From Granulicella sp. (GTDB lineage: Bacteria; Acidobacteriota; Terriglobia; Terriglobales; Acidobacteriaceae), in assembly GCA_003132145.1 (NCBI GenBank), contig PKWU01000039.1:1-64000 (forward strand): 64,000 bases of DNA, given 5' to 3'. A model generated the notes under the pieces. The model was not told the DNA's origin. It was given only the letters and a program-made list of their open reading frames with translations, and made no database searches. Position 1 is the first letter of the stretch; every line of letters starts with the position of its first letter. Position numbers and translations under genes: made by a program. Of this stretch, positions 8,464 to 17,433 are shown in pieces.

Positions 8464-9999
8464 GTGGCCACCCTTATCGTCTCGCCAGATGCTCCGTCAG
8501 AGGAACAACTCGACACCCCACTAGAAAATGTGGCGGAGTCGCGGGAGGCTCCCGTTTCCGGTCAATCGAACAAGAAGGCCGAACAGTTCGCCAACGCAAT
8601 CGTGCTTGCGATGTTGTTCGCAGCGCCGGCGCTCATGTGCATCCACGCCGCATCCGTCGGCGACCCCGACATCTGGTGGCATCTCCGCACCGGCGAGTGG
8701 ATGCTTCAGCACCATGCCGTGCCGCGCGTCGATCTCTTCTCTGCATCCCTGGCGGGAAAGCCCTGGCAAGCCTATAGCTGGTTGTTTGAGCTGATCGTGG
8801 TGAAGCTGTTCCAGCGCTTCGGCCTGGTCGGCACCCTCGGCTACTCAGCCGGAATGGTGCTCGCGATCACGGTGGCCCTGCGCCATCTCGTCAAGCGGCT
8901 GCAGTCCGACTTCTCCATCATCATCTTGCTGACCTTTGCGACCTGCTTCAGTCTCGGTCACCTATTCACACCGCGGCCCTGGCTGTTCACCATCCTGTTC
9001 TTTGTTCTGGAACTGGATATCCTGATGCAGGCCCGGAGGACCGGGCGCCTGCGCGAGTTAGCCTGGTTGCCGCTAATCTTTGCGCTTTGGAGCAATATCC
9101 ACATCCAGTTCATCGATGGCCTGATTGTGCTGGCTCTGGCGGTTGGCGAATCCGTCGTGACTCGTTGGGGCATCGGCGAGAGAACGCGTCTGCGCGCTCC
9201 ATGGGCGGCGGCGGCATTTTCCGGCAGCATCCTGGCGACCCTGGTCAACCCCTACGGCTGGCACATCTACCGTGTGGCGTACGATCTCGCCGCGCAGGCT
9301 GGCGTTCTGGACAAGATCACCGAGCTTCAAGCCATCCGCTTCCGCGACCTCGGAGACTTTTCCCTGCTCTTCCTTGCCTTGGCTGCGGCCGCCGCACTGG
9401 CGTGGAGCAGGCGCTTTCGCCTGTTTGAGACCGGGCTACTGCTCTTTGCCGCCGTCGTGTCGTTTCGTTCGCAGCGCGACGTCTGGGTGATGGCTACGGC
9501 GGCCGCTGCAATTCTGGCGTCTTCCATCGCCGGCAGAAACGCGTCAGAGATTCGCCTGCCGAAGTTTGCGTCGACGCTGGCGGTGATGGCCGCCGCTCTT
9601 GCAGTGTTGGCGGGATTCCGCGCAATGCACGCCAACCAGGTCACGCTGGACGCCAAACTCGCGAAGATCATGCCTGTGCGCGCCGTGGAGGTGATTCGTG
9701 CGAACGGTTACACGGGCCCCGTGTATAACGATTTCAATTTCGGCGGATATCTCATCTGGTCGCTGCGCATGCCGGTCAGCATCGATGGACGCTCGGCCTT
9801 TTACGGAGACGAGGCCATCGACCGCTCCGTCGCCACATGGAACGCAGAGCCCGACTGGGCCTCCGATCCCGCGCTGACCTCAGCTGGAGTGGTGATTGGT
9901 CCGGTCAAATCAGCCCTGATCCAGGTGCTGCGGCTGGACCCGCGATTCAAGCTCGTCTACGAAGACAAGGTCGCCGCCATCTTCATCAAGCGCAAGTAA
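8464..9999 (+). CDS. Polytopic membrane protein, GT-C glycosyltransferase-like
   Basis: 511 residues from GTG 8464; an ATG at 8453 is out of frame. A polar N-terminus of about 40 residues precedes around ten hydrophobic segments. The first loop reads GDPDIWWHLRTGEWML, with an acidic residue after the first membrane segment as in GT-C lipid-linked sugar transferases, followed by GKPWQAYSWLFE. The C-terminal soluble part (FNFGGYLIWSLRMPVSIDGR) is also typical of such proteins in Acidobacteria. No substrate can be deduced and no glycan genes adjoin it. GT-C membership is inferred from topology and loop motif. Confidence 0.6.
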   Translation: MATLIVSPDAPSEEQLDTPLENVAESREAPVSGQSNKKAEQFANAIVLAMLFAAPALMCIHAASVGDPDIWWHLRTGEWMLQHHAVPRVDLFSASLAGKPWQAYSWLFELIVVKLFQRFGLVGTLGYSAGMVLAITVALRHLVKRLQSDFSIIILLTFATCFSLGHLFTPRPWLFTILFFVLELDILMQARRTGRLRELAWLPLIFALWSNIHIQFIDGLIVLALAVGESVVTRWGIGERTRLRAPWAAAAFSGSILATLVNPYGWHIYRVAYDLAAQAGVLDKITELQAIRFRDLGDFSLLFLALAAAAALAWSRRFRLFETGLLLFAAVVSFRSQRDVWVMATAAAAILASSIAGRNASEIRLPKFASTLAVMAAALAVLAGFRAMHANQVTLDAKLAKIMPVRAVEVIRANGYTGPVYNDFNFGGYLIWSLRMPVSIDGRSAFYGDEAIDRSVATWNAEPDWASDPALTSAGVVIGPVKSALIQVLRLDPRFKLVYEDKVAAIFIKRK

Positions 10000-10046
10000 C
10001 CCTCTCAAAGACCGTGGCTTCAGGGCGTGCGGACGAACCCGTTCTC

Positions 10047-10208
10047 GAGATAGGCCTGGACTTTAGTCACAGGCTGCGGATCAATCGGTCCTGAGATAGG
10101 CCGGGACTCTAGTCACAGGCTGCGGATCAATCGGTTTTGAGATAGGCCTGGACTTTAGTCACAGGCTGCGGATCAATCGGTCCTGAGGTAGGCCTGGACT
10201 TTAGTCCC
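10047..10208. repeat. 46-bp tandem repeat, three full units plus a partial
   Basis: Units at 10047-10092, 10093-10138 and 10139-10184 are nearly identical; a fourth starts at 10185 and diverges after about 24 bases. Each contains the GGCCTGGACTTTAGTC core and then CAGGCTGCGGATCAATCGG. Unit 2 differs by few substitutions. A related ACGGGCTTTAGCCCCTGGGA motif follows at about 10230-10250. No coding potential is apparent. Confidence 0.9.
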
Positions 10209-10409
10209 GGCATTACGGTTGCAGCATCACACGGGCTTTAGCCCCTGGGACATTCTCTTTGCCGCCTTCGACTTGAACCCCACTCTTAAGCCGCACCAAT
10301 TCCGCCCACAAGAGCATGCACTTTAGATGCCGCTGTTAGCCGCTGGGGTACACCTTTCGGCGACGCATCGAAGGCACGCAATCGCGTCCCTTGCGTCACA
10401 CCGCTGAAC
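10209..10409. other. Non-coding stretch between the tandem repeat and the zinc-ribbon gene
   Basis: No supported gene. It holds the CGGGCTTTAGCCC-type motif near 10230, which resembles the repeat core upstream, and otherwise unremarkable sequence. The 10000-10409 interval as a whole looks like accumulated repeats. Confidence 0.5.
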
Positions 10410-10589
10410 TTACAGCTTCTCGAAGAACTCGCACGCCGAGCAGGAGATGTACACACCGCCCGGAATCCCGCGCTCGCGGTCCTTCACACGCTTCACGATG
10501 CGCGTGGGTTTGGAGCACTTCGGACAATCCGTGCTCTTGTTGGTGTCCATCATCTTCTTGCGGTCGCCGGTCTTGGCAATCTTCGCCAT
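10410..10589 (-). CDS. Small zinc-ribbon protein
   Basis: 59 residues from ATG 10589 (MAKIAKTGDRKK); a GTG at 10598 would add three residues, but the AGGAG box at 10603-10607 leaves too little space for it. Two CxxC pairs, CPKC and CSAC, about 29 residues apart, form a classic zinc ribbon, with a basic KRVKDRERG segment between. It may bind RNA, DNA or a protein partner; function unknown. It stands alone. Confidence 0.7.
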   Translation of the reverse strand: MAKIAKTGDRKKMMDTNKSTDCPKCSKPTRIVKRVKDRERGIPGGVYISCSACEFFEKL

Positions 10590-10599
10590 AATGCTCACA

Positions 10600-10904
10600 T
10601 CTCCTGTTGCCGATCTCTTGTCTTTCGCTCGCGCAACGCTGAACCCTGCGTGCCCTCTTCAGGGACGCAACCGGACCAGCCATCACTTCCCAGGGGATGA
10701 AACAAGGGAGAAGAATCGCGGCGAAATTCTTGATCTAGTTTACACGATTCGCGCCAACCAACGCGACTGCCGAGCGAGGTAGTAGTCGGTCAGTTTGAAC
10801 AACTGTCCGGTAGTTGCCGGTAACGCGCCTTTGGAGGCACAACATGCCAAAGGCCCCGCAAGCCCCGCTACTGCTTCCGGGTCTTTCCTGATTGCATCCA
10901 TTAA
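10600..10904. other. Gene-free stretch
   Basis: Apart from the ribosome site of the zinc-ribbon gene at its left edge, no coding frame with a plausible start, hairpin terminator or repeat was recognised here. Confidence 0.4.
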
Positions 10905-11056
10905 TTAACGGCTGGCACTTACCACGTAGGCGATCATCGCAACAATCACCATGGTTGTAAACGCGACGACTCCGATGATGACGCCCGTTCCAATTTTCTT
11001 GCCGACGGAACTGCCCTCGTTATGCAGCGCCGTGACATTGGCATAAAGAGATAAGG
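10905..11056 (-). pseudogene. Relic of a small membrane protein without a start codon
   Basis: A minus-strand frame ending at TAA 10905 encodes about 48 residues, with a polar start (VTALHNEGSSVGKKIG), one convincing membrane helix (VIIGVVAFTTMVIVAMIAYVV) and a short tail. There is no ATG, GTG or TTG between the upstream in-frame TAA and the coding-like segment, so it looks like a decayed gene. The 11057-11248 stretch beyond shows nothing else. Confidence 0.35.
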
Positions 11057-11248
11057 GTATTTATTTGAGCTAGCCCACCACCGGCGGCGGATGCGGAACG
11101 CGCCACTTCACAACGCCCACGATCGATCAGGTGCAGCCCAATCAGCACAGGCCACTGTTTTGCTGAAGCCGCTCCAACCGGAAGCAACGCGAGCGGCGTC
11201 GCCGACGAAGTTTCCCCAATGTCCGGCCCACCGGAACAGACGATCGCC

Positions 11249-11560
11249 CTAACGATCCGCCAGCTTACCCGTCACCTTAGCGAACGACCACCGCGATCCC
11301 ACCAGCAGAAACCGCCAGTCCGAAAAGAACTCAGGCGGCTTGCCCTCAAAGACATGCCCAATGAACTGCAGTGTCCAACCTGCCACAAACAACCCCAACG
11401 CAACCCAAAGCACGACATGCCACACCAGGCCGGCGACGAACAGCGGCAGCGACAGCAGGATCATCGGAATCCCAAAAGTATGGGTCAACCGATTCACCGG
11501 ATGCCGATGGCTCTCCGAGTACTGCGCGATCCACGATTCCCAACTGCGTCCCGCGAACAT
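11249..11560 (-). CDS. DUF962 / Mpo1-like membrane protein
   Basis: 103 residues. The family signature H-P-x-N-x(3)-H-x(3)-GIP is present as HRHPVNRLTHTFGIP. Two hydrophobic segments follow (MILLSLPLFVAGLVWHVVLWVALGLFVAG), then a conserved GHVFEGKPP motif. Yeast Mpo1 is an iron-dependent dioxygenase acting on 2-hydroxy fatty acids; bacterial members are mostly uncharacterised, so only the family is assigned. The conserved histidines are intact. It probably resides in the inner membrane. Confidence 0.8.
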   Translation of the reverse strand: MFAGRSWESWIAQYSESHRHPVNRLTHTFGIPMILLSLPLFVAGLVWHVVLWVALGLFVAGWTLQFIGHVFEGKPPEFFSDWRFLLVGSRWSFAKVTGKLADR

Positions 11561-11691
11561 GTCGACGATACTAGGCGCATCCGCGCAGCCCGGACAAGCC
11601 GAATATGATTGCCGGTTCGCTCCGCCGCAGGCTCCTCCTCAAACGGAACCGGTGACCCCTCCAGCGGCCCAGGCAACCTCGATCCGGCTGC

Positions 11692-11961
11692 TCATGGTCG
11701 CAGTTGAGAGGTTACAAATGGCGCGATGCGAGGCCCATCCTTGGGTATTCGCTTCCGCACGTCCTCGAAGTTCGTGCTTCCGATCCCCTCAGTCGCCGTC
11801 TGAAAGATTTGGTCGCACTCGTCCATGCCCCGGCCCCACTCCGCAATGCGAAGACTAGCCTTATACCCATACCAGCCAAGTCCAATTCCAGCAACCATCG
11901 ATGTTCCAATCAGCAAAGTGATCACGCGATACCTCTCTGAGGCGTGCCAGCCTACAAGCAT
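11692..11961 (-). CDS. Small hypothetical membrane protein
   Basis: 89 residues with one membrane helix near the N-terminus (VITLLIGTSMVAGIGLGWYGY) and an acidic soluble part (AEWGRGMDECDQIF). The ribosome site (GCGGGA just before ATG 11961) is weak. No family was recognised. Opposite-strand frames here look less protein-like. A real gene is plausible but not certain. Confidence 0.4.
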   Translation of the reverse strand: MLVGWHASERYRVITLLIGTSMVAGIGLGWYGYKASLRIAEWGRGMDECDQIFQTATEGIGSTNFEDVRKRIPKDGPRIAPFVTSQLRP

Positions 11962-12227
11962 TCCCGCAACGTCGAGTGCGAACGTACCTCAACTGTTCGG
12001 CGAGAACCGCCCCTGGATTCCCTATCGGCTGCTCCATAACTTTCTTTAGCGAGAAATTGGCAGGCCGTATTCACCTAAGGGGAGTCAATCCAACGCCGAC
12101 CGCAATTCTCCTTGCGCAGATTGTCCATGGCTTGTAACCGTCGTCACAACGAAGCGCCCCATCGCTGTGTAGAATTATTCTTGAAGCTAAAAATGCAAAA
12201 GAGTTCGATATAGGAGATCGCCGCAAA

Positions 12228-13235
12228 ATGAAGTTGACACCCGGAAAACTAGCAGGACTTAAATCCGTCTCCGACCCGCGCGGAGTCATCGCAGCCGCGG
12301 CCATGGACCAGCGCGGCTCGCTCCAGAAGTCGCTTGCCAAAGAGCGCGGAGCCGCCGCCACCGGCGAGGATCTCGAAGTCTTCAAGACGCTCGTCACCGA
12401 CGTCCTCTGCAAGCACGCATCGGCTATCCTGCTTGATCCCGAGTACGGCCTGCCCGCGTCCAAGCACCGCCACGGCAAAGGTCTCCTGCTCGCCTACGAG
12501 AAGACCGGCTACGACTCCACCACTCCCGGCCGCCTGCCCGACCTGCTCGACGTATGGTCCGTCCGCCGCTTGAAGGAAGCCGGAGCCGACTGCATCAAGA
12601 TCCTGCTCTACTACACTCCCTTCGAGCAGTCCCACATCAACGACCACAAACAGGCGTGGATCGAGCGCATCGGCGACGAGTGCCTCGCCCACGACATCCC
12701 CTTCTTCCTTGAATTCGTCGGCTACGACGCCGAGGGCGGCGACGAGAAGTCCCTCGCCTACGCCAAGAAGAAGCCTGAAATCGTCTCCGGCGCCATGGCC
12801 GAGTTCGGCAAGGCCCGCTACAACGTCGACGTCCTCAAGGTCGAAGTCCCCATCGTCATGGAGTTCGTCGAAGGCACCAAGGCCTTCAAGGGAGAAAAAG
12901 CCTACACCCGCGCCGAGGCCCTGCAGCACTTCCGCGACGCCGAGGCGATGACGCACAAGCCGTTCATCTATCTTTCGGCGGGCGTTTCCAATCCGGTCTT
13001 CATCGAAACGCTGGAGCTGGCGGGCGAGTCTGGGACCAAGTTCAACGGCGTCCTTTGCGGACGCGCGACGTGGAAGGACGGCATCCCCATCTTCGCCAAG
13101 CAGGGCGAGGCGGCCTTCCGCCAGTGGCTGGAGACGACCGGCGTGGAGAACATCAACAACGTCAACCGGGCGCTGGAGGCGGCAAGCCCGTGGTTCCTGA
13201 AGTTCGGCGCCAAGAGCATGGCCGAGCTGGGATAG
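12228..13235 (+). CDS. lacD: Class I aldolase, tagatose 1,6-diphosphate aldolase (LacD) type
   Basis: 335 residues. LacD-family features: N-terminal SDPRGVIAAAAMDQRGSLQK, LLDPEYGLPA, the substrate-binding GADCIKILLYYTP, and VDVLKVEVPI with the likely Schiff-base Lys. The C-terminal FIYLSAGVSNPVF and VLCGRATWKDGI complete the barrel. The enzyme splits tagatose 1,6-bisphosphate, or a related ketose bisphosphate, to glyceraldehyde 3-phosphate and DHAP without a metal. No lac or tag genes adjoin it, so the physiological substrate is open. A strong terminator follows. The long minus-strand frame across it is a shadow. Confidence 0.88.
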   Translation: MKLTPGKLAGLKSVSDPRGVIAAAAMDQRGSLQKSLAKERGAAATGEDLEVFKTLVTDVLCKHASAILLDPEYGLPASKHRHGKGLLLAYEKTGYDSTTPGRLPDLLDVWSVRRLKEAGADCIKILLYYTPFEQSHINDHKQAWIERIGDECLAHDIPFFLEFVGYDAEGGDEKSLAYAKKKPEIVSGAMAEFGKARYNVDVLKVEVPIVMEFVEGTKAFKGEKAYTRAEALQHFRDAEAMTHKPFIYLSAGVSNPVFIETLELAGESGTKFNGVLCGRATWKDGIPIFAKQGEAAFRQWLETTGVENINNVNRALEAASPWFLKFGAKSMAELG

Positions 13236-13257
13236 ACTGCAAACAGCGATTGATCCA

Positions 13258-13298
13258 CAAGAACGCCGTGGCACAGAGACACGGCGTTCTTGTTTTAG
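13258..13298 (+). terminator. Rho-independent terminator after the aldolase gene
   Basis: A perfect 13-bp stem, CAAGAACGCCGTG (13258-13270) with CACGGCGTTCTTG (13280-13292), has a 9-base loop and is followed by TTTT. It lies 23 bases after the aldolase stop. Confidence 0.85.
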
Positions 13299-13337
13299 CG
13301 GTCTGCATCGGACGACGGTCTGCTGCGTCTAACATCA

Positions 13338-14699
13338 ATGAGAATGAGACTTTACCGCGCCATGCTCTTCGCGCTCGCCCTGCCGCCGGCCACGTTGCTG
13401 TGCCAGGCCGGTCCGGGCACGGTTCCCGCGGGAACGCCGCTGACGATTACGGTTGAGCGGAATACACCGATGCGCGCCGGAGAACCTGTCAGCGGGCGTC
13501 TTCTCTACCCGATCTACGTCGACAACAGGCTGCTGCTTGCCGAAGGCACGGTTGTCAGCGGCGAGGTTGTGGCACTACACTCCGACCACGGACGGCGGGT
13601 TCGGGCAATTATGGGTGGGGACTTTACGCCGTTCCACACTCCCGTGGTGCACTTCACCGGGATCGAACTGGCCGACGGAAGGATGCTTCCCTTCGCCTCC
13701 GGCACGACGGCCGACGGCGCTCCGGTGTACCGCGCGGTGGCTCCTGCGGCTGCGAAGGGAGGGCTCGTGCGGCGGCGGTTCAATGAGGGGCTCGACGCGG
13801 CGCGCAGCGACATCGCTTTGTATATCACGCCAGGAAAGGAAGACCGGTTGCTGCAGTTTGTCTACGGACGGCTGCCATATCACCCGCAGCGGATCGAGAA
13901 GGGGACCTCGTGGATAGTGGAGACGACCGACTCCGTTGAAGTGCCCGCGCAGGCTGCTCCGCCTGTAGTCCCGCAGCAGCCTGCAGTACGCAAACCGCGG
14001 CTGTGGGAGGAACGCGTGGAGCCCGCCGCTGCGCCCAACAACACCGGCGCATGGATTGTGCAGGCGAACCTGGAGGATGCACTCAGCTCGGAGAGCTCCA
14101 GCAAGGGGCAGGCGATTCACGCCGTTGTTGCCGAGCCGATCTTCAATGCCAATCACACGTTAGCGGTGCCGCAGGGCGCTACTCTGGTGGGGGCCGTGAC
14201 CCGGGCGAAGCCTGCGCGGCGTTTTGGACGCACGGGCGTTCTCAGCTTCAGCTTCAGCCAGCTTGTGCTTCCCGACACGGAGACACAGACCGTGGAGACG
14301 CGATTGACCGGGGCCGACACGGCGGAACAGATCGCACTGAACTCCGAGGGGCAGGCGCAGGCGAAGCCGCAGGACAAGATCAGCGTCCCGTTTCTGCTCT
14401 CCGTGCTGGCCAGCCGTCCGCTGGACCAGGATCGTGGCCGGGCCGGGGCCGCTGGACAGAATGGCAGGAACGGTATTGGCGGGGCCGCAGGACTGGGACT
14501 GGTGGGCACGGTGGTGGGACTGGCTGGAGGCTCGCCGTACGTCGCGGCGGGCATCGGCTACTGGGGTGCCGCGCGCGCCTTCTACTACCGCTGGATTGCA
14601 CGCGGGCAGAAGGTCGCGTTCGCTAAGGACACTCGTATCGTCGTGGAGACCACGCCGCGCCGTTCCGCGCCGATCAAGCCGGACAAAACAGCATACTAA
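13338..14699 (+). CDS. Secreted hypothetical protein with a duplicated module
   Basis: 453 residues. A signal peptide (LYRAMLFALALPPATLLCQA) is followed by a module beginning VPAGTPLTITVERNTPMRAGEPVSG and containing LLLAEGTVVSGEVV. A related module appears near residues 255-310 (GQAIHAVVAEPIF, LAVPQGATLVGAV). A glycine-rich hydrophobic stretch (about 385-420, GIGGAAGLGLVGTVVG) lies near the end. The paired modules resemble each other in their 'low-barrier value, then set-point' layout, but no named family is recognised. It is probably envelope-associated; the gene for a POTRA-domain protein follows 54 bases later on the same strand. Confidence 0.7.
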   Translation: MRMRLYRAMLFALALPPATLLCQAGPGTVPAGTPLTITVERNTPMRAGEPVSGRLLYPIYVDNRLLLAEGTVVSGEVVALHSDHGRRVRAIMGGDFTPFHTPVVHFTGIELADGRMLPFASGTTADGAPVYRAVAPAAAKGGLVRRRFNEGLDAARSDIALYITPGKEDRLLQFVYGRLPYHPQRIEKGTSWIVETTDSVEVPAQAAPPVVPQQPAVRKPRLWEERVEPAAAPNNTGAWIVQANLEDALSSESSSKGQAIHAVVAEPIFNANHTLAVPQGATLVGAVTRAKPARRFGRTGVLSFSFSQLVLPDTETQTVETRLTGADTAEQIALNSEGQAQAKPQDKISVPFLLSVLASRPLDQDRGRAGAAGQNGRNGIGGAAGLGLVGTVVGLAGGSPYVAAGIGYWGAARAFYYRWIARGQKVAFAKDTRIVVETTPRRSAPIKPDKTAY

Positions 14700-14753
14700 C
14701 AAGCTCACATTTTTGTTGCGGCGATGGACATGTACTCCTAGGATGAAGTGCAA

Positions 14754-16037
14754 ATGAAAATGCTACGCTGTCTATCTTTTCTCCTACTGGTTGGGGCCAT
14801 CCCGGTTGCAACCGCGCAGACTTATACCGCAACAAAAATTGTCTTTAACCATCCCGGACCTTATACCCAGGAACAGCTTGAAGTTGCTGCGGGAATGCAT
14901 CCCGGAATGAAGTTTAATATGAAGGATCTAAGCACTGCGGCGCAATGCATGGCGGACACAGGATTCTTTGAAAGCGTCGGACCCTCGCTGGAAGTCAAGG
15001 GCAGCACGGCCACCGTGCTGTTTGACATCAAGCTGCTGGAACGCTCCCAGATGTTGCACGTCGGCTTTGAGAACTTTGTATGGCTCAACCCCACGGAGAT
15101 TAAAGAGGCAGTGCGGTCCAAATCATCGCTATACCTGGGGTATCTTCCCGAAAATAGCGCTATTGAGGACCCACTCAACGGCGCACTGGCAGAAGCACTG
15201 GCGACGAAGGGCATCACAGCCAAGGTTACGCACGAGACGGTCGAGCCAACACTATTGCGTCCCGAGCGCAGCATTGAATTCAGGATCATTACACCACTGA
15301 TTAAGCTGTCTAACGTAAGGCTGGATGGAGTTTCGACTGAGCTGGCGCCGATGATTCAGAAATCGGTCAGCGCGGCGGTACGATTTCCGTACAACGATGG
15401 TCTCGCTGGACAAACGACCGAGAACCGTATCCTGACGCCGTTGTTTGACGCTGGATACATTCAGGCTTCGATGAGCGGCGTGACGCTAGCACCCACACAG
15501 ACAAGCGATGGGGTGACTGTTCTACTCTCCGCAACGCTCAACGCCGGCGATGTCTACCATGTCTCCAATATCGGTTTCTCAGGAACTCCCCTCTATTCTG
15601 CTGAGTCGTTCGCGGCAACACAGAAGCTGCACAGTGAAGACATTGCCTCGCGCGCACTGCTGATGGAGACACTGGCACCGCTGGACGCAGCCTATCGCAG
15701 GCAGGGCTACATGGATGTGATTGTAAAGGCAGTCCCCATTGCAGATCCGGCTACTCACATGGTTGCGTACACGGTCTCGGTCGATCCGGGCGAGCAGTAT
15801 CGAATTCACCAAGTGACGGCAAACAACCTCGACCCGGCCGCGCAGGCAGACTTCGACCGCGGGTTCCTGATGAAGACCGGAGAACTCTACAATCCTGAGT
15901 ACGTTTCAGGTTTTCTGAAGAACAATACGTCACTGCGGGCACTGGAGGGATACAGCGCGGGCTTCAAGGCCTATGCCGATACCAACACGCACACCGTCGA
16001 TCTTGTGCTTACATTTGTGCGCGGCAGCGTGCGCTGA
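14754..16037 (+). CDS. POTRA-domain outer-membrane assembly-like protein
   Basis: 427 residues from ATG 14754 (MKMLRCLSF); ATG 14748 is an alternative. The signal peptide ends at ATAQ. Residues 25-100 match a POTRA/BamA-like repeat (KIVFNHPGPYTQEQLEVAAGMHPGMKFN, then the FFESVG and LFDIKL segments). Further repeats follow (LSNVRLDGVS, YHVSNIGFSG, YRIHQVTANNLD). No C-terminal beta-barrel of BamA length is present, so it is a periplasmic POTRA array, not an insertase. It may assist outer-membrane protein or surface secretion; inferred from fold only. Confidence 0.72.
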   Translation: MKMLRCLSFLLLVGAIPVATAQTYTATKIVFNHPGPYTQEQLEVAAGMHPGMKFNMKDLSTAAQCMADTGFFESVGPSLEVKGSTATVLFDIKLLERSQMLHVGFENFVWLNPTEIKEAVRSKSSLYLGYLPENSAIEDPLNGALAEALATKGITAKVTHETVEPTLLRPERSIEFRIITPLIKLSNVRLDGVSTELAPMIQKSVSAAVRFPYNDGLAGQTTENRILTPLFDAGYIQASMSGVTLAPTQTSDGVTVLLSATLNAGDVYHVSNIGFSGTPLYSAESFAATQKLHSEDIASRALLMETLAPLDAAYRRQGYMDVIVKAVPIADPATHMVAYTVSVDPGEQYRIHQVTANNLDPAAQADFDRGFLMKTGELYNPEYVSGFLKNNTSLRALEGYSAGFKAYADTNTHTVDLVLTFVRGSVR

Positions 16038-16190
16038 GCAGACCGCTGGATAACGCTCCCATTCTGCCCACGGGTCCGAGCCAGCGGCCAGCGGATCGGG
16101 CGTTTACGGCGCACGGCCTGGGAGTGATGCGGGTCACATTTATTGCCTCGAAGCGGGATTGGCTGGGGGATTTACTGCTAGACTTAATCC

Positions 16191-16634
16191 ATGCGCGGGA
16201 TGGCTCCGATCAAGATCATTGCGGCTGCGGTGTTGGTGCTGGCGACGGTGGGATGGCTTGCCTATACCGGCGTGCGCGATACCAAGAGCTACTACTGCAC
16301 CATCGGCGAGCTGAACGCGATGGGCAAGAAGGCGTACACGCGCAACCTGCGGGTTGCGGGCAATGTGCAGCCGGGGAGCATCCAGCGGTCGGGGACGAAC
16401 GCGCGGTTTGTGCTGCTGGAGCAGGGGCTGACCTTGCAGGTGAACTATCAGGGGGCAGAGCCGCCGCCGGACACATTCAAGGACGACGCGCAGGCTCTGG
16501 CCGTGGGGACGTATGGCCGCGACGGCGTCTTCCACGCGACGCAGTTGCAGGCCAAGTGCGCGTCGAAGTACGCTCCGGCGAAGCCGGGCGAGGCACCGGC
16601 GGGCAATACCGCGATGCTGGCGCCGGCGAAGTGA
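16191..16634 (+). CDS. ccmE: Cytochrome c maturation heme chaperone CcmE, CxxxY variant
   Basis: 147 residues. An N-terminal membrane anchor (IKIIAAAVLVLATVGWLAY) precedes the OB-fold periplasmic domain, with RVAGNVQPGSI and VNYQGAEPPPDTFKDDAQALAVG being characteristic. The heme-binding site is CASKY (Cys123, Tyr127), not the HxxxY of proteobacterial CcmE. A Cys form is known in some archaea, Gram-positives and Desulfovibrio (family knowledge). It receives heme from CcmC and passes it to CcmF. It is the first gene of the ccm cluster, with ccmA starting 29 bases later. Plus-frame 16124-16666 is a shadow. Confidence 0.9.
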   Translation: MRGMAPIKIIAAAVLVLATVGWLAYTGVRDTKSYYCTIGELNAMGKKAYTRNLRVAGNVQPGSIQRSGTNARFVLLEQGLTLQVNYQGAEPPPDTFKDDAQALAVGTYGRDGVFHATQLQAKCASKYAPAKPGEAPAGNTAMLAPAK

Positions 16635-16662
16635 GCCTTCGCCTCGCACTATACTCGGAGAG

Positions 16663-17433
16663 ATGAACGAAACAGCTCACGAGACCGGGTCAATTCATAC
16701 GAACAAACCAGATCAGGCGAGCGGAGCGGTGCGCGTGGCGGCCGCGCGGCTGGATGCGGTGTCGAAGCTGTATGGAGGGTTCGCGGCGCTGCGCAAGGTG
16801 ACGGTGGGGTTCGCGGTGGGCTCGTCCACGGTGGTGCTGGGGGACAATGGGGCGGGCAAATCGACGCTTCTAAGGCTGATTGCAGGTCTGATTGTGCCGA
16901 CGCGGGGCACGGTGAAGGTCTTCGGTGATGAGCCGCGCTGGCAACGGCGGCGCATTGCGTATATGAGCCATGAGGCGATGCTTTACGACGAGCTTTCTGC
17001 GATGGAGAACCTGCGCTACTTCGCAGAGCTACAGAGCGATGGATGTGGCTGCGTCTGTGGTGCGCCGGAACGGGCGCTGCGCGCGGTGGGGCTGGACCCG
17101 GCGCTGACGCGGCCCGTGGGGCAGTACTCGCAGGGAATGAAGCAGAGGGCTTCGCTGGCGCGTGTACTGCAGACTGACCCCGAGTTGCTGCTGCTCGATG
17201 AGCCGTTCTCCAACCTGGACGTGGATTCGGCGAGGCACATGGTGGAGCTGCTGATGGAGTTTCGCTCGCGCCCGGTGAGTGCAGCTTCAACCGAGCAGGG
17301 CGCGCGAGGGCGAACGATCATTCTGACCACGCACCAGGCGCACCTGGCCGAGCCGCTGGCCGAGACGACGCTGACCATGCGGGCGGGGACGATTCTGTCT
17401 ATCGTTGGCGCGGCGCGGGAGGGGGCGCAATGA
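16663..17433 (+). CDS. ccmA: Heme exporter ATP-binding protein CcmA
   Basis: 256 residues from ATG 16663 with a GGAG box directly upstream. ABC ATPase motifs in order: Walker A GDNGAGKST (about residue 65), a Q-loop region near YMSHEAMLYDEL, signature YSQGMKQR, Walker B LLLLDEPF and the H-switch in TTHQAH. Pairs with CcmB, and CcmC and CcmD, to release holo-CcmE. About 30 variable residues precede the ABC domain. Its stop overlaps the ybaK start by 4 bases. Confidence 0.93.
   Translation: MNETAHETGSIHTNKPDQASGAVRVAAARLDAVSKLYGGFAALRKVTVGFAVGSSTVVLGDNGAGKSTLLRLIAGLIVPTRGTVKVFGDEPRWQRRRIAYMSHEAMLYDELSAMENLRYFAELQSDGCGCVCGAPERALRAVGLDPALTRPVGQYSQGMKQRASLARVLQTDPELLLLDEPFSNLDVDSARHMVELLMEFRSRPVSAASTEQGARGRTIILTTHQAHLAEPLAETTLTMRAGTILSIVGAAREGAQ

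Noticed and set aside
12249..13274. Minus-strand frame of 341 codons
   Set aside because: Antisense to the lacD-type aldolase; composition is an Arg/Gly/Val shadow without motifs.
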